Shown piece after piece: positions 45,918 to 58,556 of a stretch of DNA of 64,000 bases. A model generated the notes under the pieces. It was not told where the DNA came from and searched no databases. It worked only from the letters and a program-made list of their open reading frames with translations. Source of the DNA: Zopfochytrium polystomum (Eukaryota > Chytridiomycota > Chytridiomycetes > Chytridiales > Chytridiaceae); contig JAIVFJ010000138.1 in NCBI GenBank assembly GCA_025765615.1, positions 62,001-126,000 of the forward strand. The letters are read 5' to 3'. A program made the translations under genes and the position numbers. Positions within the stretch are counted from its first letter, which is position 1. Every line of letters begins with the position of its first letter.

Positions 45918-48900
45918 ATGTCAGACCAACAAGTCCGTCCACTCGACGAGACGAGCAACGAACCTCAACCTCTCCGCGCTCGGCGGCAGCTGCGCGCTTC
46001 GCTCAGCAGCGGTGCGCCGAAGTCGGGAGCAGCGCCGCCTCTTTCCGTCTCATCTTTGGATGACGACGCAGGCGGCCTCAGCCTATTTTCGTCGCTCATC
46101 GGTGCTGAGGACGACGACACCAAAGCCTTTGGACATCATCCCGCCATGCCGCAAACCCCAACGAACGAGACGATCAGCGCGAACAGCACGCCAAATCAGC
46201 CGACCGTTTCTGCTAATCCATTTGATGATCACTCATTGGTTACCCCGTTGAAGGCTGCTTCTCGATTTGGTCGCATCGATGGGTGGAGCCCCGGAATGGA
46301 GTCGCCGCCCGCCGCATCTTCGCTGAAGGACTCGGTCGCTGACGATCTTCCAGACATCCTCCGCCAGCATGGGTACAAAAGGAAGTGGTTGCCGGAACAT
46401 ACGCCCGTGCTGCGAGCGGAGAAGAAGCGAGTCGTTGAATTTTCCTCGAGGCGGTCACCTCAACTCTCCCCAACCCCTGGAACTCTTTCGAACGCAGTTG
46501 CAGACCGCATTACTCCTGACTGCAAGTCCGATTCAGACGATTTTGTTGTGGCACAGACCGACAATGACAATCAATTTGACGATTCGCCAACGACCCACCC
46601 TGCTCTGGACGACGGCCAGAAAAGTCCAAAGGGCCATGATGATTCGTTGCAAATCAATAATCGCTCGCGTGCTCTGTCCAGCCGTGATGATCCACGGAAA
46701 TCTCCGTGTGAGATGACCGATCGCTTGGTTGAACCCGATTCGACAGTGACCCACCAGGCGAGTACCCCAGCAGATCGTGCAGATATAGAACCCGTCGGAT
46801 TAAACTCTCTCGTTTGTACATTCGATTCCACTGACGATTCCGCGTACAATCTCTTCAAGACGGCTCGGGGGAACGATTTTTCGCCCTCATTTTCCCGCGG
46901 AGATGACTCATCGAAGGTCTGCATGGGCTCCGTTGGGACTGAGGGATCTTTCAAAGTTAGCTCTGAGGAAACGTTAAACATGATATCCTCTTTCTTAGGT
47001 AAATAAAGTATTTTCTGAGGAATCCTAAAGTGCATATACAGTGCTGAGGTGAGACGTTGAGAAAGATAATGGGAGACTTACTGTGTATAAGACCCCCGAG
47101 GAATACTGTAGCTATGTTGAAGAAAGACCGACTGGGATTCATCTTGAAAGAAAATCGACTGGGATTCATGGCGAAGTGTTTTCTGCGAAAAACGCTTCCG
47201 CCGACCAAACTAAGCCTAATTTGGAACATACGCGTTTTGCGAATGAGGAAGCTGAGCAAATGACCGATAATCGCTCATCTTTGGAGGCGAATGATGGATC
47301 AGCCTATATTGGTTCGATTGAATCCGTGGCGCGCTCGGTGGCGGAGACTAGAATCGACATTGATGCGACGGATTCGAAAGAGGAGCGATCTGACATCGAC
47401 ACGAGGTTAAATGCTCCAATTGATGCGCCCTGCACCGAGGTACTTACAGATTAATATGGATATGCGAGCACTCATTCATTAAGATTAGGTATCTGATAAC
47501 CCTAAGCCGGAAAGCACAACCAATTCATCGGAATTTGGCACTGGGCCAAGTTCCACCATTTCGCCGAGTGATGCAGAACCTTTCACATTTCAGACAAATG
47601 ATCGAGCTCCTCAAACGCATCAGAGTTTCGATATGAGAACGAGCGAATCTTTGAAAGTCGAGACAGTTGGGCACTCACTTCTCAAAAATCAACAGGAAGC
47701 TGCAGTTCCTGTTGTCGGTTTCAAAACGGCTGCCGGTCGAGCTCTCAAACCCCTAAATGCACATGAGCTTCGGCAAGCGAATCTGCTTTTTGGAGCTGAT
47801 TCATCGGAGGATTTCTCAGCACCGTCCTGTCGGACCAGCGATTTATCCTCATCTGAGGCCTCAAAATCTTCACGCAGCATTCACAAAGAACCGCTGATAC
47901 ACGAAGAACTTCAAACCGAAAATATAATATCCGACAAACGCCCCACAGCATTCTTAACTCCTTCAAAGGACTCCACCCTAGGTGATCATTGAGTTTCTTT
48001 TTCGACCTCGTGCAACGGCTGCTGATCTCGCTGGCAGGAACGGTGGAAAATGTGTTTCTAACAGTTTCACCTACGCTGCGGAGACCCAAAGGCAGACGCG
48101 AAACTTCCCGGTTTTCTTCGGCTGTTGGCCGCACTTGGGAAGCATTATCCTTGAACGTCTCAAGCGACGCCAGCCCTTCTTATGAGAAGCGGGTTGCTAA
48201 TGCGGACATATGGGATTCAACTGATCATAAAGAACTTGCATGGGATAGCAGTAGCGAAGGGAAAGTTCTTGACGCCGCAATTTCTCCAGATCAAAGACGA
48301 GACAGCGGGACGTCCGTAGGAGCGCATCCTCCACCAAACAAGCTCCGCGACTCCCACCTTCACTCTACTGAGAATAACCCATTTTTGTGCAATTCGGTAA
48401 GTACAGCAAAGGGCCACACTTTAGTTTCTCTGACCTTTTGCTAGGATCGAAATCTTGATAGTTCCTTTCATCGCCCGGTAGGAAATGGATTGAATTCAAC
48501 CACTTAGTAGTGCAACAGACCGAACAAACGAGCTTTGGTTTCACCACTGGCTCGGGCCGCCGTATTCCTATTTCAAAGGAGGGACTAGAGCGGGCGAGGG
48601 CTCTCTTTAGCGACGAACATACGGTGGCAGTATAAGGACTTCATTGTTTCAACCTCGAACTGAACTTATCTGCCAGGTATCTGAATTGAAGGAGAACTCA
48701 GAGCGAGAGGAAAATCCATTTCGAGACCGCATATCAGCAGGAGGAGCGAAGGTTACCGCTTGTTGTTTCGTCAATGTCAAAAATCTAATGATAAGCGATG
48801 CCATGTTATGTCAACAGCAGCCCAGTAGGCCCACGTCCGGCTTCACGACAGGCTCTGGCCGTCAGTTACATGTTGCGAAGGAAGGGCTCGAGCGGGCGAA

Positions 48901-51900
48901 AAGACTGTTTGGAGATGATGCTGTGGCCGAGAGACAAAAGGTTCCGTCTTTGCTCGTTTCGAATTGAATCACCCATTTTTCGCGTTTTAAACAGCCCAAA
49001 GCCGTTGAGTCAGGCTTCACAACTGGCTCTGGCCGTCAATTACAAGTCTCAATTGAAGGACTTGAGCGGGTGAAGAGCCTCTTCAAGGACGAACCGCTCA
49101 TTGAAAGAAAAGAAGTACTTGACTTCTCCACCTTCGGCACCATTACTGACTGGTTGCGCCCGTTACACTCGTTTCAGCCAAAAAGCGTGAGTACTGGCTT
49201 TACGACTGGTTCTGGCCGCCAAATCCCGGTTTCAAAGGAAGGACTGGACCGTGCGAGAAAGTTGTTTAGGGACGATGTTTTTGCTGGACAAGAAATGGTA
49301 ATTTAACTACTATCACCAAGCGTAATGTAACTTGCAACGCAAAGGATACTGGAGGTGCTCCAAAATCTCCAGGCTTTAGTACGACGCCGTCTCCGTTCAC
49401 AAATGGGACAGGGAACCGACTGCCCGCCGTCTCTGCGGCGGCCTTGCGAAAAGCTAGCCTTCTTTTTTCAGTCCCACCCTCTGAAACTGAGCCGCCAGGT
49501 GGAACCGCGCCGATAACATTCACCACGCAGTCGCCAGGATCATCTCCTTTGAAGCGTCAAACAACGCATTTAGGGAGAACGCAGCTCGCAAAGCGTCCTC
49601 TTGATTTCAGTGATGCCTCAATAGGCAAAGCCGAATCTGGAGAGGTTAGTGGTGATGGGGTGCAAAGCGGCGCTGAACTTTCAATGCTTTGTCACAATCA
49701 GCCGTCTTCGTGTTTATCAACAGGAGTACAGGATGAAGAGAACCACAAGAGGCGAAGAAGTCTCCCAGACGACGTTTTATCTCCGATTGGAACTCCCGTT
49801 GCGAAACAGATTGTGAGGAATCCAAACGCTTCGATCTCTGACATTTCGTAGCGGAAGTTTTCTTTCCCATCCGGACTGGAAACTGGGGACGCTTCGCCAA
49901 GAATGGTAGTTCCTGTTTTCCGGCAGTGGCGATTCCGCACATAACATGATTTTGCCAGAGCGAAGCCCGCATATCGTCGCCTGGAATGCCGCTGAGAACT
50001 CCTTTTTCGAACAGGCTAAACCAGTCCGCCCTCGTTCCGAGCCAACTCCAGGTAGGAACATTCACTCCAACCGAGTGCTTAGAACACCATGTCTTCTCAT
50101 TTGTTCCAGACACCCGCAGCTGGTCCCAGGAACCGGAAGGGTGATCAGCGAGGAACGCCCAGGCGGGCTCCTTTTCGGACGCCGTTCAAGACACCATTTA
50201 AATCCCCTCTTACTGTTTCTTTAAGCGAGGCTATAACCGCACACGAAATGGCTTCGTTTAGCCAAAAGGCGGAAAGGAAGCCGGAGCATCATTTGTTCAA
50301 TTTTGCTGGTGATTGAAATATTTGAAATTCCCGCTCCCGCTCGACTAATCCGTACAACAGGACCGCAACATCGCACAACGTTTCGGGAAGTTTTCAAGAA
50401 TTTGCGGCAGACCGACTGCCTTTCAACCCACGACACTAATATGTACGCATTGTTGAATGTCGCGCAAGTCAAGCTAACATTGAACCAGTGCTGAAGCAGA
50501 GAAAATTACAGCCGCCAATGCCGCGTACTTTGCGTTCGGGTCCACCATATTTTCTTGGGGCGCAACTGCAGCGTATTTTGACCTGATCGGTTTTGGTGCG
50601 AGGCGAAAGCTTGTAAACGAAGACTGGGTGGCGAATCACTTTCGCTGGATTATCTGGAAGCTGGCAGGACTGGTTCGCTCGTTTCCCTCTCTTTCGAGCA
50701 AATACTGGAGCCCAAAAATGGTTTTCAATCAGTTATGCTACAGGTGAGGACCTTGACGATGTCGAGCGTGTCTAATTCACGAAGATACGAGAGAGAGATC
50801 AACCAAGCAAAGAGATCGTCTGTAAAGCTGATTATTGAAGGTGATGACACTCCAAACAGATTGATGACGCTTTGTGTTTCAAATACCATAGAAGCACGTA
50901 AGTATCATCTTAGATTGGTGTCACCTCATGCAAATTTGAAGCGGATGGCAGCTTTGAGTTAGAAATGACCGATGGCTGGTATCCTATTATAGCACAGGTC
51001 GACTCTGTCCTTTCCGAGGCCATTTCTCGAAAACGAGTCTTCGTTGGTCAAAAATTGCAGATATTCGGTGCTCAGGTGCGAATTTCACTTTTGTACTTTT
51101 GTGACGACAGACCGTACTGAACTTTGCCAGATTATTGGGGGAAACGAGCCTGTGCCCGTGCTTGAGGGTCTATTGACGAGAAAGATTAAAATATTTGGTA
51201 ATGCCACGCGTCGTGCAAGGTGGGACGCGAAGCTTGGTTATCAAAAGTCGCGATCGCCGTTCCGAGTTTCACTTTCTTCGTTACGACCTGATGGAGGAGT
51301 GGTGGCGGCAATAGATGTTATCATTATGCGGCGATATCAAGTCATGTTCCTGGAAACGTTGGACGACGGGTCGAAGGTTGTTCGAAATTCAACTGAAGAA
51401 GAGCGTCAAGTCATATCTCACAGTGTAACGATTGCGTTGTATCTTCGGGACCCAACTTCTCACGGTGGTTTCATTTGGCAGGAGAGGCGCATGAATGAGA
51501 TTCAACGGCAGCTGGTGGACCTTGAGCATAAAAATTGTGGTAGTGTGTGCTTTATAGTGCGTCGAAATAATTTATATTTTGAAGAGGATTCCCTAGAGCT
51601 TCTCCAACGAGAATTGCACGAAAACGCCATGGTAGGAGATCCCGCGATTCTTCTCTTAAAGATGACTGACAAGTGTCGTAGGAAGCAGTCCCTGATCGCA
51701 ATGTCATCCGCTTTGTGAAGTTCCGGGTGTGCGACGCGCCGCCATTGGGCGAAAGCAGCCATGTAGTTTCTGAAATCACTATATGGAATCCAAACGAAGA
51801 AGTGCTGTCATTGGTCGAAGGGAAACGCTACAAAGTGAGAAAAAAACTTTCCTGTACAATGCCTGACATTTATATCCATAGATAATTGGCCTTTCGGCAC

Positions 51901-53174
51901 AGGCTAATCGCTGGTCGCGTGGTTGCTCCCTCCGTAATTCGAAATCTGGGCCGTTGATGATTGTTCCACTCTGCCTCTCTGAAGAAACCCTCGCATCGAC
52001 ACCATTCCAGCCACGAAGTTACTACAAAATATCTACTTATTTATCCCGCCAAAGTGGAGAAGTCGATGTAGTCGGGATCATAGCTGGTAAGTTAAACATG
52101 TAGACACGTTCCAAGCACGATATATACTTTTTTTGCCAGCAATCTATTCCAAATCATACTACGCCTCTTTCTTTCTTCTTCTTGTTGACGAAACTGGGTT
52201 CATTGAAATCGAAGCGTCACTATGGCAGGATACAACAGCGTTTAAGGTGAATTATACAATTAATGATTGACATTAAGCAAGTTTTCAGCCAGGAGAGATA
52301 ATCTTTTTGAGAAATATCCCCGTTGAAAGCAATCAAGGCCGAACTTCCCTCAAAGTTACCAGGGATACCGAATGGCGACACCGAGCTGCTGGTGTTGCTG
52401 AGAGGGATGCAAGGGAAAAGCTGGAAACATGGAGATCTGAGTTAGTGCCGAGCCAGTGCATTTTTAAGCCTTTTAACGTGTCCGTCCAGAAATGTCATCG
52501 ATTTCCTGGATATGGTCGACCTTGCCGAATATTCTGTGAGAAGTGGCGGTGCAACCATGATTGCTGTGGCGACCAGGGCCGACATACCGGTCGCCAGAAC
52601 CAGCCGTGTTGCATCCACTCCATCGCAAGTAGTTCAAACAGTCCCTCGACTGCTTCCAGATGGGAAAAGATCTTGGCGTATTAGCCCCTTTTGGGACGTG
52701 GGCAGAGTCGACTTCCCGTTTCGCATGCCTGAAAGCAGCTTAGCCGTGTTTTCCAGTGCTGGGTCTCTGTCAGAAGAACCCTCTACCTATTTTTGTGCTT
52801 TTGCCGAGGACGGCGTAAAACGGGAGGTTATATCCCTGTCGCTTCGGGATATGACGAGTCTTGTCGAGGAGCTCCTGCCAGGGTTCTTACTTGTTACGGA
52901 ACTGGATACCCTCTTTTTTGGCTCAACAACCGAATTCCTCAACGGGTCCGATGAGATTTTGAGCGACTCGGAGGTGGCTCGAGCAGCCGCTCGACGAGAA
53001 GTGGCGGAGTCGAACGGCTTGGTAACTATGTCCAGCGTCATTCTTTGGGCACTTTTGTATGGGACAGCCGAAGTGGGAGAAGTTTCTGACAGCCTCCCAA
53101 CGAAATTGCTCTTCTCGCACTCCGAGTGGGAATCCTTTGTGTTTTTGATCTCCGCCTTGCTTTCATCGGCCTAA
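45918..53174 (+). CDS. BRCA2: BRCA2 recombination mediator
   Basis: Loads Rad51 onto ssDNA at breaks and stalled forks in the nucleus. An acidic Ser/Thr-rich first exon (45918-~46998) leads to six BRC repeats (47714-49471). The DNA-binding domain follows: helical domain (TFREVFKNLRQTDCLS, VANHFRWIIWKLAGLVRSFP), OB1 (YEREINQAKRSSVKLIIEGD, LEMTDGWYPIIAQVD, ARWDAKLGYQKS, SLRPDGGVVAAIDVIIMRRY) and a later OB fold (VKFRVCDAPPLG, GKRYKIIGLSAQANRWSRG, YYKISTYLS). The CDAPPLG phrase is near-diagnostic. A C-terminal extension of ~220 residues after the OB folds is not recognised. Many introns of 45-90 nt; not all junctions were resolved, notably 50230-50530 and 52090-52510. The stop at 53172-53174 is followed by a retroelement relic. 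Confidence 0.93.
47714..47799 (+). other. BRC repeat 1 (FKTA)
   Basis: Reads VVGFKTAAGRALKPLNAHEL then RQANLLFGAD. It keeps the classical F-x-T-A Rad51-binding tetrapeptide and the LF pair, and is the most diverged in its middle. Confidence 0.85.
48534..48615 (+). other. BRC repeat 2 (FTTG)
   Basis: Reads GFTTGSGRRIPISKEGLERA then RALFSDE. The expected Ala of F-x-x-A is Gly. The repeat sits in its own exon, opened by an acceptor at about 48506 and closed by GTATAA. Confidence 0.9.
48838..48918 (+). other. BRC repeat 3 (FTTG)
   Basis: Reads SGFTTGSGRQLHVAKEGLER then AKRLFGDD. Flanked by introns on both sides. Confidence 0.9.
49012..49093 (+). other. BRC repeat 4 (FTTG)
   Basis: Reads SGFTTGSGRQLQVSIEGLER then VKSLFKDE. 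Its exon begins after TTTTAAACAG with PKAVE, resembling the PKSVS that begins the repeat 5 exon. Confidence 0.9.
49195..49276 (+). other. BRC repeat 5 (FTTG)
   Basis: Reads TGFTTGSGRQIPVSKEGLDR then ARKLFRDD. Its exon begins after CGTTTCAG and ends at GTAATT. Confidence 0.9.
49395..49471 (+). other. BRC repeat 6 (FTNG)
   Basis: Reads FTNGTGNRLPAVSAAALRKA then SLLFS. It is diverged, with Gly again in the fourth position, and lies in the exon leading towards the helical domain. Confidence 0.75.
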
Positions 53175-53197
53175 ATTTTACCGCCATATACTGTACG

Positions 53198-53379
53198 AAG
53201 ATCCACCCAGTTTTCCATGTCAGCCTTTTGGAGAAGTTTGCGGCCAGGCAGAGTCGTTCCTCGCTCCCCCAGTTGAGGTAGAAGGTGAAGAGGAATTTGA
53301 GGTTGAACAAATCTTGGATGCCAAGTGGTTTGGAAGTACACTCAAGTTCCTTGTCAAGTGGAAAGGTTACAACAAATAG
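53198..53379 (+). pseudogene. Ty3/gypsy integrase tail and chromodomain relic
   Basis: Two frames hold consecutive parts of a gypsy-type integrase C terminus: KIHPVFHVSLLEKF, then, after a frame change near 53275, GEEEFEVEQILDAKW and LKFLVKWKGYN followed by a stop. The HPVFHVSLL motif joined to a chromodomain is specific to chromoviruses, a Ty3/gypsy clade. The frameshift and premature stop show decay. It begins within 25 bp of the BRCA2 stop. No LTR ends were found nearby. Confidence 0.8.
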
Positions 53380-53659
53380 AAGTTAACCGCACTGAGATAA
53401 TGTATTTTGTCGTAGGAGTTTGAGGCTGACATATTTGGCGAGGATTTGTCATCACTAATTGACAAGGTTACCTCGACTCTCCTCCCTTCAACAACGCGCG
53501 ATTTTGAATGCGCGAGTCACAAGCACAAATCCCCGCTTCACCCTCACATGGCACCTCTTTGGAATTGAGAGGAATAGATGCAGAACACGTCTACGATGGA
53601 ACTGGACAATCAATGTGTACAGTACATTCCGCAAAACCATGCGCCATACTTTATTGCAA

Positions 53660-55579
53660 TCAAAACTGAGGAAAATTCGGGTCAACCAAATCTGACCACG
53701 CGTGCAAACCCCCTTCAATGTCCCATACTCTGGTAAGGCCGCTTGACTTGAGAAGCCTTACAGCTAGTTGCGAGTCGTTTCCCAGCCGGCACAAAACGTA
53801 CACTAGTTGTAGGGGCGAAGATTCAACATTGACGAACTGCAATTTTCGTAAACGCGCAACGCATACCCGGCTTCAAGTCATCCTGGGTCCGGTCCGAAAC
53901 CTCCCCGTCCGCGACGCCAACCATGTCCAGCACTTCACCAAGACGCCTCGGAAGCTTGCGCCACGGGATATTTATCGCGCCTTCCAAGCGCGCAATGTCA
54001 AAGTGGTTTTCATCGCGTACGTCAAGGAGAAGGTGTGGATATGAGTTCTTCCGCAGCTCGTGGTAGGCCTAGAAAAACCGCAGACACACACACACACAAG
54101 CGAGTATTCACTGCGATTAGGCTCACAAAGAAAAGTCAATGAAAAAGGAAAAAAAAAAAAAAAATAAATGGGGCACTTGCCGCCACAGAAACCCGCTCGT
54201 TTGGTTGTAGCTCGTGTCGCGTTATCGCCTTGTGATTCGCAGGCGGTTCGCTGTTAGCATCATTGTTTCTTTCACTGCGTTCTCACTTTGTCAGTTGCTT
54301 TCGCGCCGCAGAAAAGCTCGTAGTCTATCAGTTTCGTGATTGAGGGCGAGACACCGCAGGCAGAGCAATCGCTCCGGCGCTGCCGAAGTTTAATTGATCG
54401 AAACGAGCTTGATAAGCCGTCAAAGATCAGCATCTTTTGCGAGTATGATACTGCATTCTCAAAAGGAGGTAAGATGCCAGTGCCATCGAAACAAGGAAAT
54501 TACCTTCAAGGCCGCAGATCACTTTGATCGTTTCCAGCGCTTGAATGCACCCTATAATGCCCGTGACTGCAAAACGTATCAAGAGTTACTCGTAATACTT
54601 TCAAGTGATGGCCATTTCTCCATACCTGCACCCAATACACCTCCTTCGCTGCAATTAGTGACAGATTCCGCGGGTGGCGGCGTCGGGAAAATGCACCTAT
54701 AGCAAGGTCCTCCGTTGTGATTATAGACGGTTACCTGCAAAAGACAGGCGTTTAATCGATCGAGTGGGCTTTCATGCACCGAGGGGAAAAAAACAAAAAC
54801 AAAAACCCGCACCTGACCATCAAAGCGCAAGGCGCTTCCGGACACGAGCGGTCTATTCGATAGAACGCAGGCGTCGCTGATGAGGTACCGTGTTGCAACA
54901 TTATCCGAGGCATCGAGAACAATATCGTACCTGGTAAATTTGTGAGTGGTTGCGGGAGTTCGGTTTGCGAAAAAAAAGGAAAAAAAAGAAAACCGACCGG
55001 GAGACGAGGTCGAGTGCGGTATCGCTGTTCAGGACGACGTTGTGCGCTCGACAGTCCGTGAACGAGGTCTTTCTGCGCTAAAACCGTTCATAGACTTGCG
55101 GCAAAAAAAATCTGGCGAAATAGAAACACCACCTCTGAATCGCGTCTCGCGCCGACTCGGCCTTCGACGTGCCGATGCGACCTTCGTCATGCACGACCTG
55201 GCGCTGCAAGTTGCTCGACTCGACGGCGTCGTAATCCACAATACCCAGTCGCCCTAAAATCCAACAATCCAAGTTGAGATGAGAGAATGCCATCGAGCAG
55301 CAGTATATGACTTTACCGACGCCGGCGGCTGCAAGGTAGAGCGCGGCAGGGGATCCTAGTCCGCCAGCTCCCACGACGAGCACCTTTGCCTTCTTCAGGA
55401 GGAGTTGACCTAAATCGAAGTTCGGGGAGTTAAAAGAAGCGCGCCAATCTTTCCGCAACGAGCAATCACCGCCCATATTACATGCCTTGAGTTCCAATTT
55501 GGGGAAGTAGCATTTGCCGGCTGAATCGCTCGACTTCGTCGCGGGAAAGGGAATCTTTGGTGTGGGAGACGGCTGCCAT
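53660..55579 (-). CDS. UBA4: Uba4/MOCS3 adenylyltransferase-sulfurtransferase
   Basis: Activates the ubiquitin-like protein Urm1 (and often the molybdopterin synthase small subunit) by adenylation, then thiocarboxylation, for tRNA wobble thiolation. Start at 55579: [32 protein letters not shown], then the ATP-binding [78 protein letters not shown] with a zinc CxxC and CSEGGVLG. The rhodanese domain shows [28 protein letters not shown] and the active-site loop [11 protein letters not shown] 64-nt intron between GVADGE and FVNVESSP rebuilds it. The first intron (55410-55485) must use a GC donor to give [10 protein letters not shown]. It is complete. Confidence 0.92.
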
Positions 55580-56042
55580 CGTTGAAGGTTACTGACAAGG
55601 TCGATTCTGACAAGGACTTCGACAATTCCAAGGGTGAAATTGTCCTGTTTTGGAATGGTTGGAAGGCTTTTTTCGTCCTTCGTCAGATGATTCATCGCAA
55701 CGATGGCAGCTCTCGTTGATGGGCAGTGGTATTGCTGTTCCGGCCTCCGCATACCCGTTCCTGCTTGACCGGACTTCTTCAGGTCTTGGCTTTTGTGATT
55801 TCGTAACTTTCGCGTTTCGTATTTTTGGTGTTCCATTTCCTCTTTCTACCCTTCAACAAATCTCGCACGTTCAGATCTATTCTCCGCCAATCTCCGATTG
55901 TGCACGGCTGGGTCTCCTGGCGCAAGCACTGCCAGGCTGATATTTGACTGACAATTATGTTTCTAACTATTTCAATACCATTTGGATTTTTTGTTTGGAT
56001 TCCTCCCCGATCCGGCTCTCTAAACTCTCCACCCCTTCTCCC
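55580..56042. other. Intergenic region between ALDH7 and UBA4
   Basis: 463 bp between the ALDH7 stop and the UBA4 start, both on the minus strand. It should contain the UBA4 promoter. ORFs across it have no homology I can see. Confidence 0.5.
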
Positions 56043-58515
56043 TTACTCAAATTTGATACCTTGAGCCAATGGCAGCTGGCCACTGAAGTTAATGGTGCTA
56101 CAAAGACAATATATGAGGTTCGGAAATACTTCATTCAGCTTCAAACTTACCAAGTTTGCCGCCTGGTGTATTGCTTCCATGAGTCGGATCCGCTCTCGCG
56201 ACCGCCACCAGTTTCCTTTTCCCCACCGAATGCTCCGCCTATTTCAGCTCCATTCGTGGGAATGTTTCTGCCACCCGGGAAAAGAGCCTCAGTCATTTCG
56301 AGTGAAGATTCGCACAAGCCTTACACATTGACAATGCCGCAGTCGGATCCAGAGGGTCTGCGCACCAGACATTACAAAAGGGATTTTTAGCGGGAACGGA
56401 AGCGCTCACCCTGTCCACTTGAAAACGTTTGAAATGTTTGATGTGAAAACAGAGCTGCTGAGACCTTGCTTCACGCTGTTGTTGTATTTAATAGCCTCTA
56501 TTATTTGAAGATATTGGGTCCGTTAGTCTTTCAGAAATCTAATGCTTCCAAAGCGTTACCGTCCAAGGACTGAGAAAGATCCATGCATGAAGTGAATAAA
56601 GCGAGAGTCAGTTTGTAAATGGCAAACATCTTTTGAATTGTCCCACCTTCACTCGAATCGTATGAAGAATGGGGACGAACACCTCGTGCTGCACAATAGG
56701 AGCGTCTGCGGCGATGCTGGTAATTGTGGGCATCACAAAGTTTCCTTTTGACGGGATAACGCTGCCGCCAATAAGAATCTTTCCACCTTGCTCTTTGACG
56801 GCCTTGACGGCGTTTTCGTATTGAGCAACGGCAGCTTTTGTATGCAATGGACCGCACAGAACGCCCTCTGTCATTTCATATGTCAGTCAGCACACGAGGC
56901 AGCGGATGCTCTGACGAACCTTCAAGCGGGTCTCCAATTTTGATCTGCTCATATGCTTTGACTAAGCGTTCAAGAAAACGGTCGTGAATTGCCTCGTGCA
57001 GAAACAGCCGTCGCGTCGTAGTGCAGCGTTGTCTGGTTCACAGTTAATCGTCTTTATCCTCATTTTGAAGACTTTACCCAGCAGTTCCGACAGCTGCAAA
57101 AAGGACAGATCGAACGGCAAGGTCGATGTCAGCGTCTTCAAGCACTATTATCGCATTGTTTCCGCCAAGCTCCAGTAGCAGCTTTCCGAACCGCTCCTGG
57201 ACAATGGTTCCTACTTTTCGGCCGATCTGCATGGATCTTGATTACAAACCGGAGCAATGCATTGACTGGTTTCGCGCACCTCGGTACTCCCAGTAAAAGA
57301 CATCAAGTCCACTCTACGGTCTCGGGCCAAGCTTTCACCAATGTCACCGCCTCCGCAGACGAGGGAGTGGAGAGACCCCGGGAGTTTGTTTTCTACAAGA
57401 ACTTGCTCGATGATTTTGGTTACGGCGATCGCAGTCAAAGGCGTTGAAGGTGCTGGCTTCCACACGGTCGCGTTGCCGGTGACGAGGGCCAATGCTACGT
57501 TCCAGCCGGCGACGGCTGCAGGGAAATTGACTTTGAGAAAGAATTAGCCACAATCTGGAGATCAGTCGAAGTGCTGGTACGAACAAGCTGAAATGATGCC
57601 TACGATTCCTAGCGGGTGGAACTGCTCCATCATGAAATGGCCCGGGCGCTCAGACGGGATTACTTGTCCGTTCAGCGACCTCGACAGTCCAACAGCGAAG
57701 TCTAGGTAATCGGCAAATGTTAAGCTCCGAAAGTTAAACGGAAGTTTCCGACTGACCGGCAATGTCAATGTATTCTTGGATTTCTCCAAGTCCTTCGGGA
57801 AAGATCTTGCCAACCTCTGGTGAGGCAAGACGTCAATTCAAAACATATCGTGCACTATCGGACGCTAACCTAACGAAACTAGGGCCCCCAGAGCATTTTT
57901 CTTCGCGTTCAGCCTCTCACGAATCTGTCGTACAATTTCTCCCCGTCGCGGCGCCGGGATCTGTTCACGCTGCTCAGTATCGACAATTCAACATTCCAAC
58001 GTCATGAACCTCGCGCCATTCCAGTTGGGCTTCTTTGGCGAGCGTTAGGGTTTCGTCGAGGTCTTTTTGAGTTCCCTTTCGCGTTGATTACAACCTCTAT
58101 CGTGACAACGAGACAATCCAAAGCTCACCGTGACGACTTCGCCGATGACCTCGTGGGTCACAGGGCTGATGCTTTGAATGACAGATCCGGATCCCCCTTC
58201 ATGATCATGCCACGCGAGTTTCCGGTGTCCAAGTCAGAGCGGGTGTAACGTGCGGTGTCAGTTTTTGCTGGGTTTACTGGAACGAAATGGTGCACGCGCG
58301 CCCCCCTTCCCACCCCATTTCCCGTTGAAAACACCGAGGTTTTCCTTCTCGCGGAGGCCCAGCTCCGCCAGCACATCCTTGTGGCGCGCGTAGGTGGGAG
58401 ACGAGGCAAAGAGTCGGACGGCAGAGGCTTCGCCATTGCCACGCGCGAACGGTGAAAAAGGCTTGATGTGGTGGTGGTGGTGGTGGTTGAACGAGCGCGC
58501 CCGCAAGAGGGCCGT

Positions 58516-58556
<41 letters not shown>

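Noticed and set aside
56531..56560. Apparent early stop truncating ALDH7 after [12 protein letters not shown]
   Set aside because: A GT..AG intron with a GACTAAC branch site removes the stop and continues into the conserved C-terminal exons, so the gene is intact.
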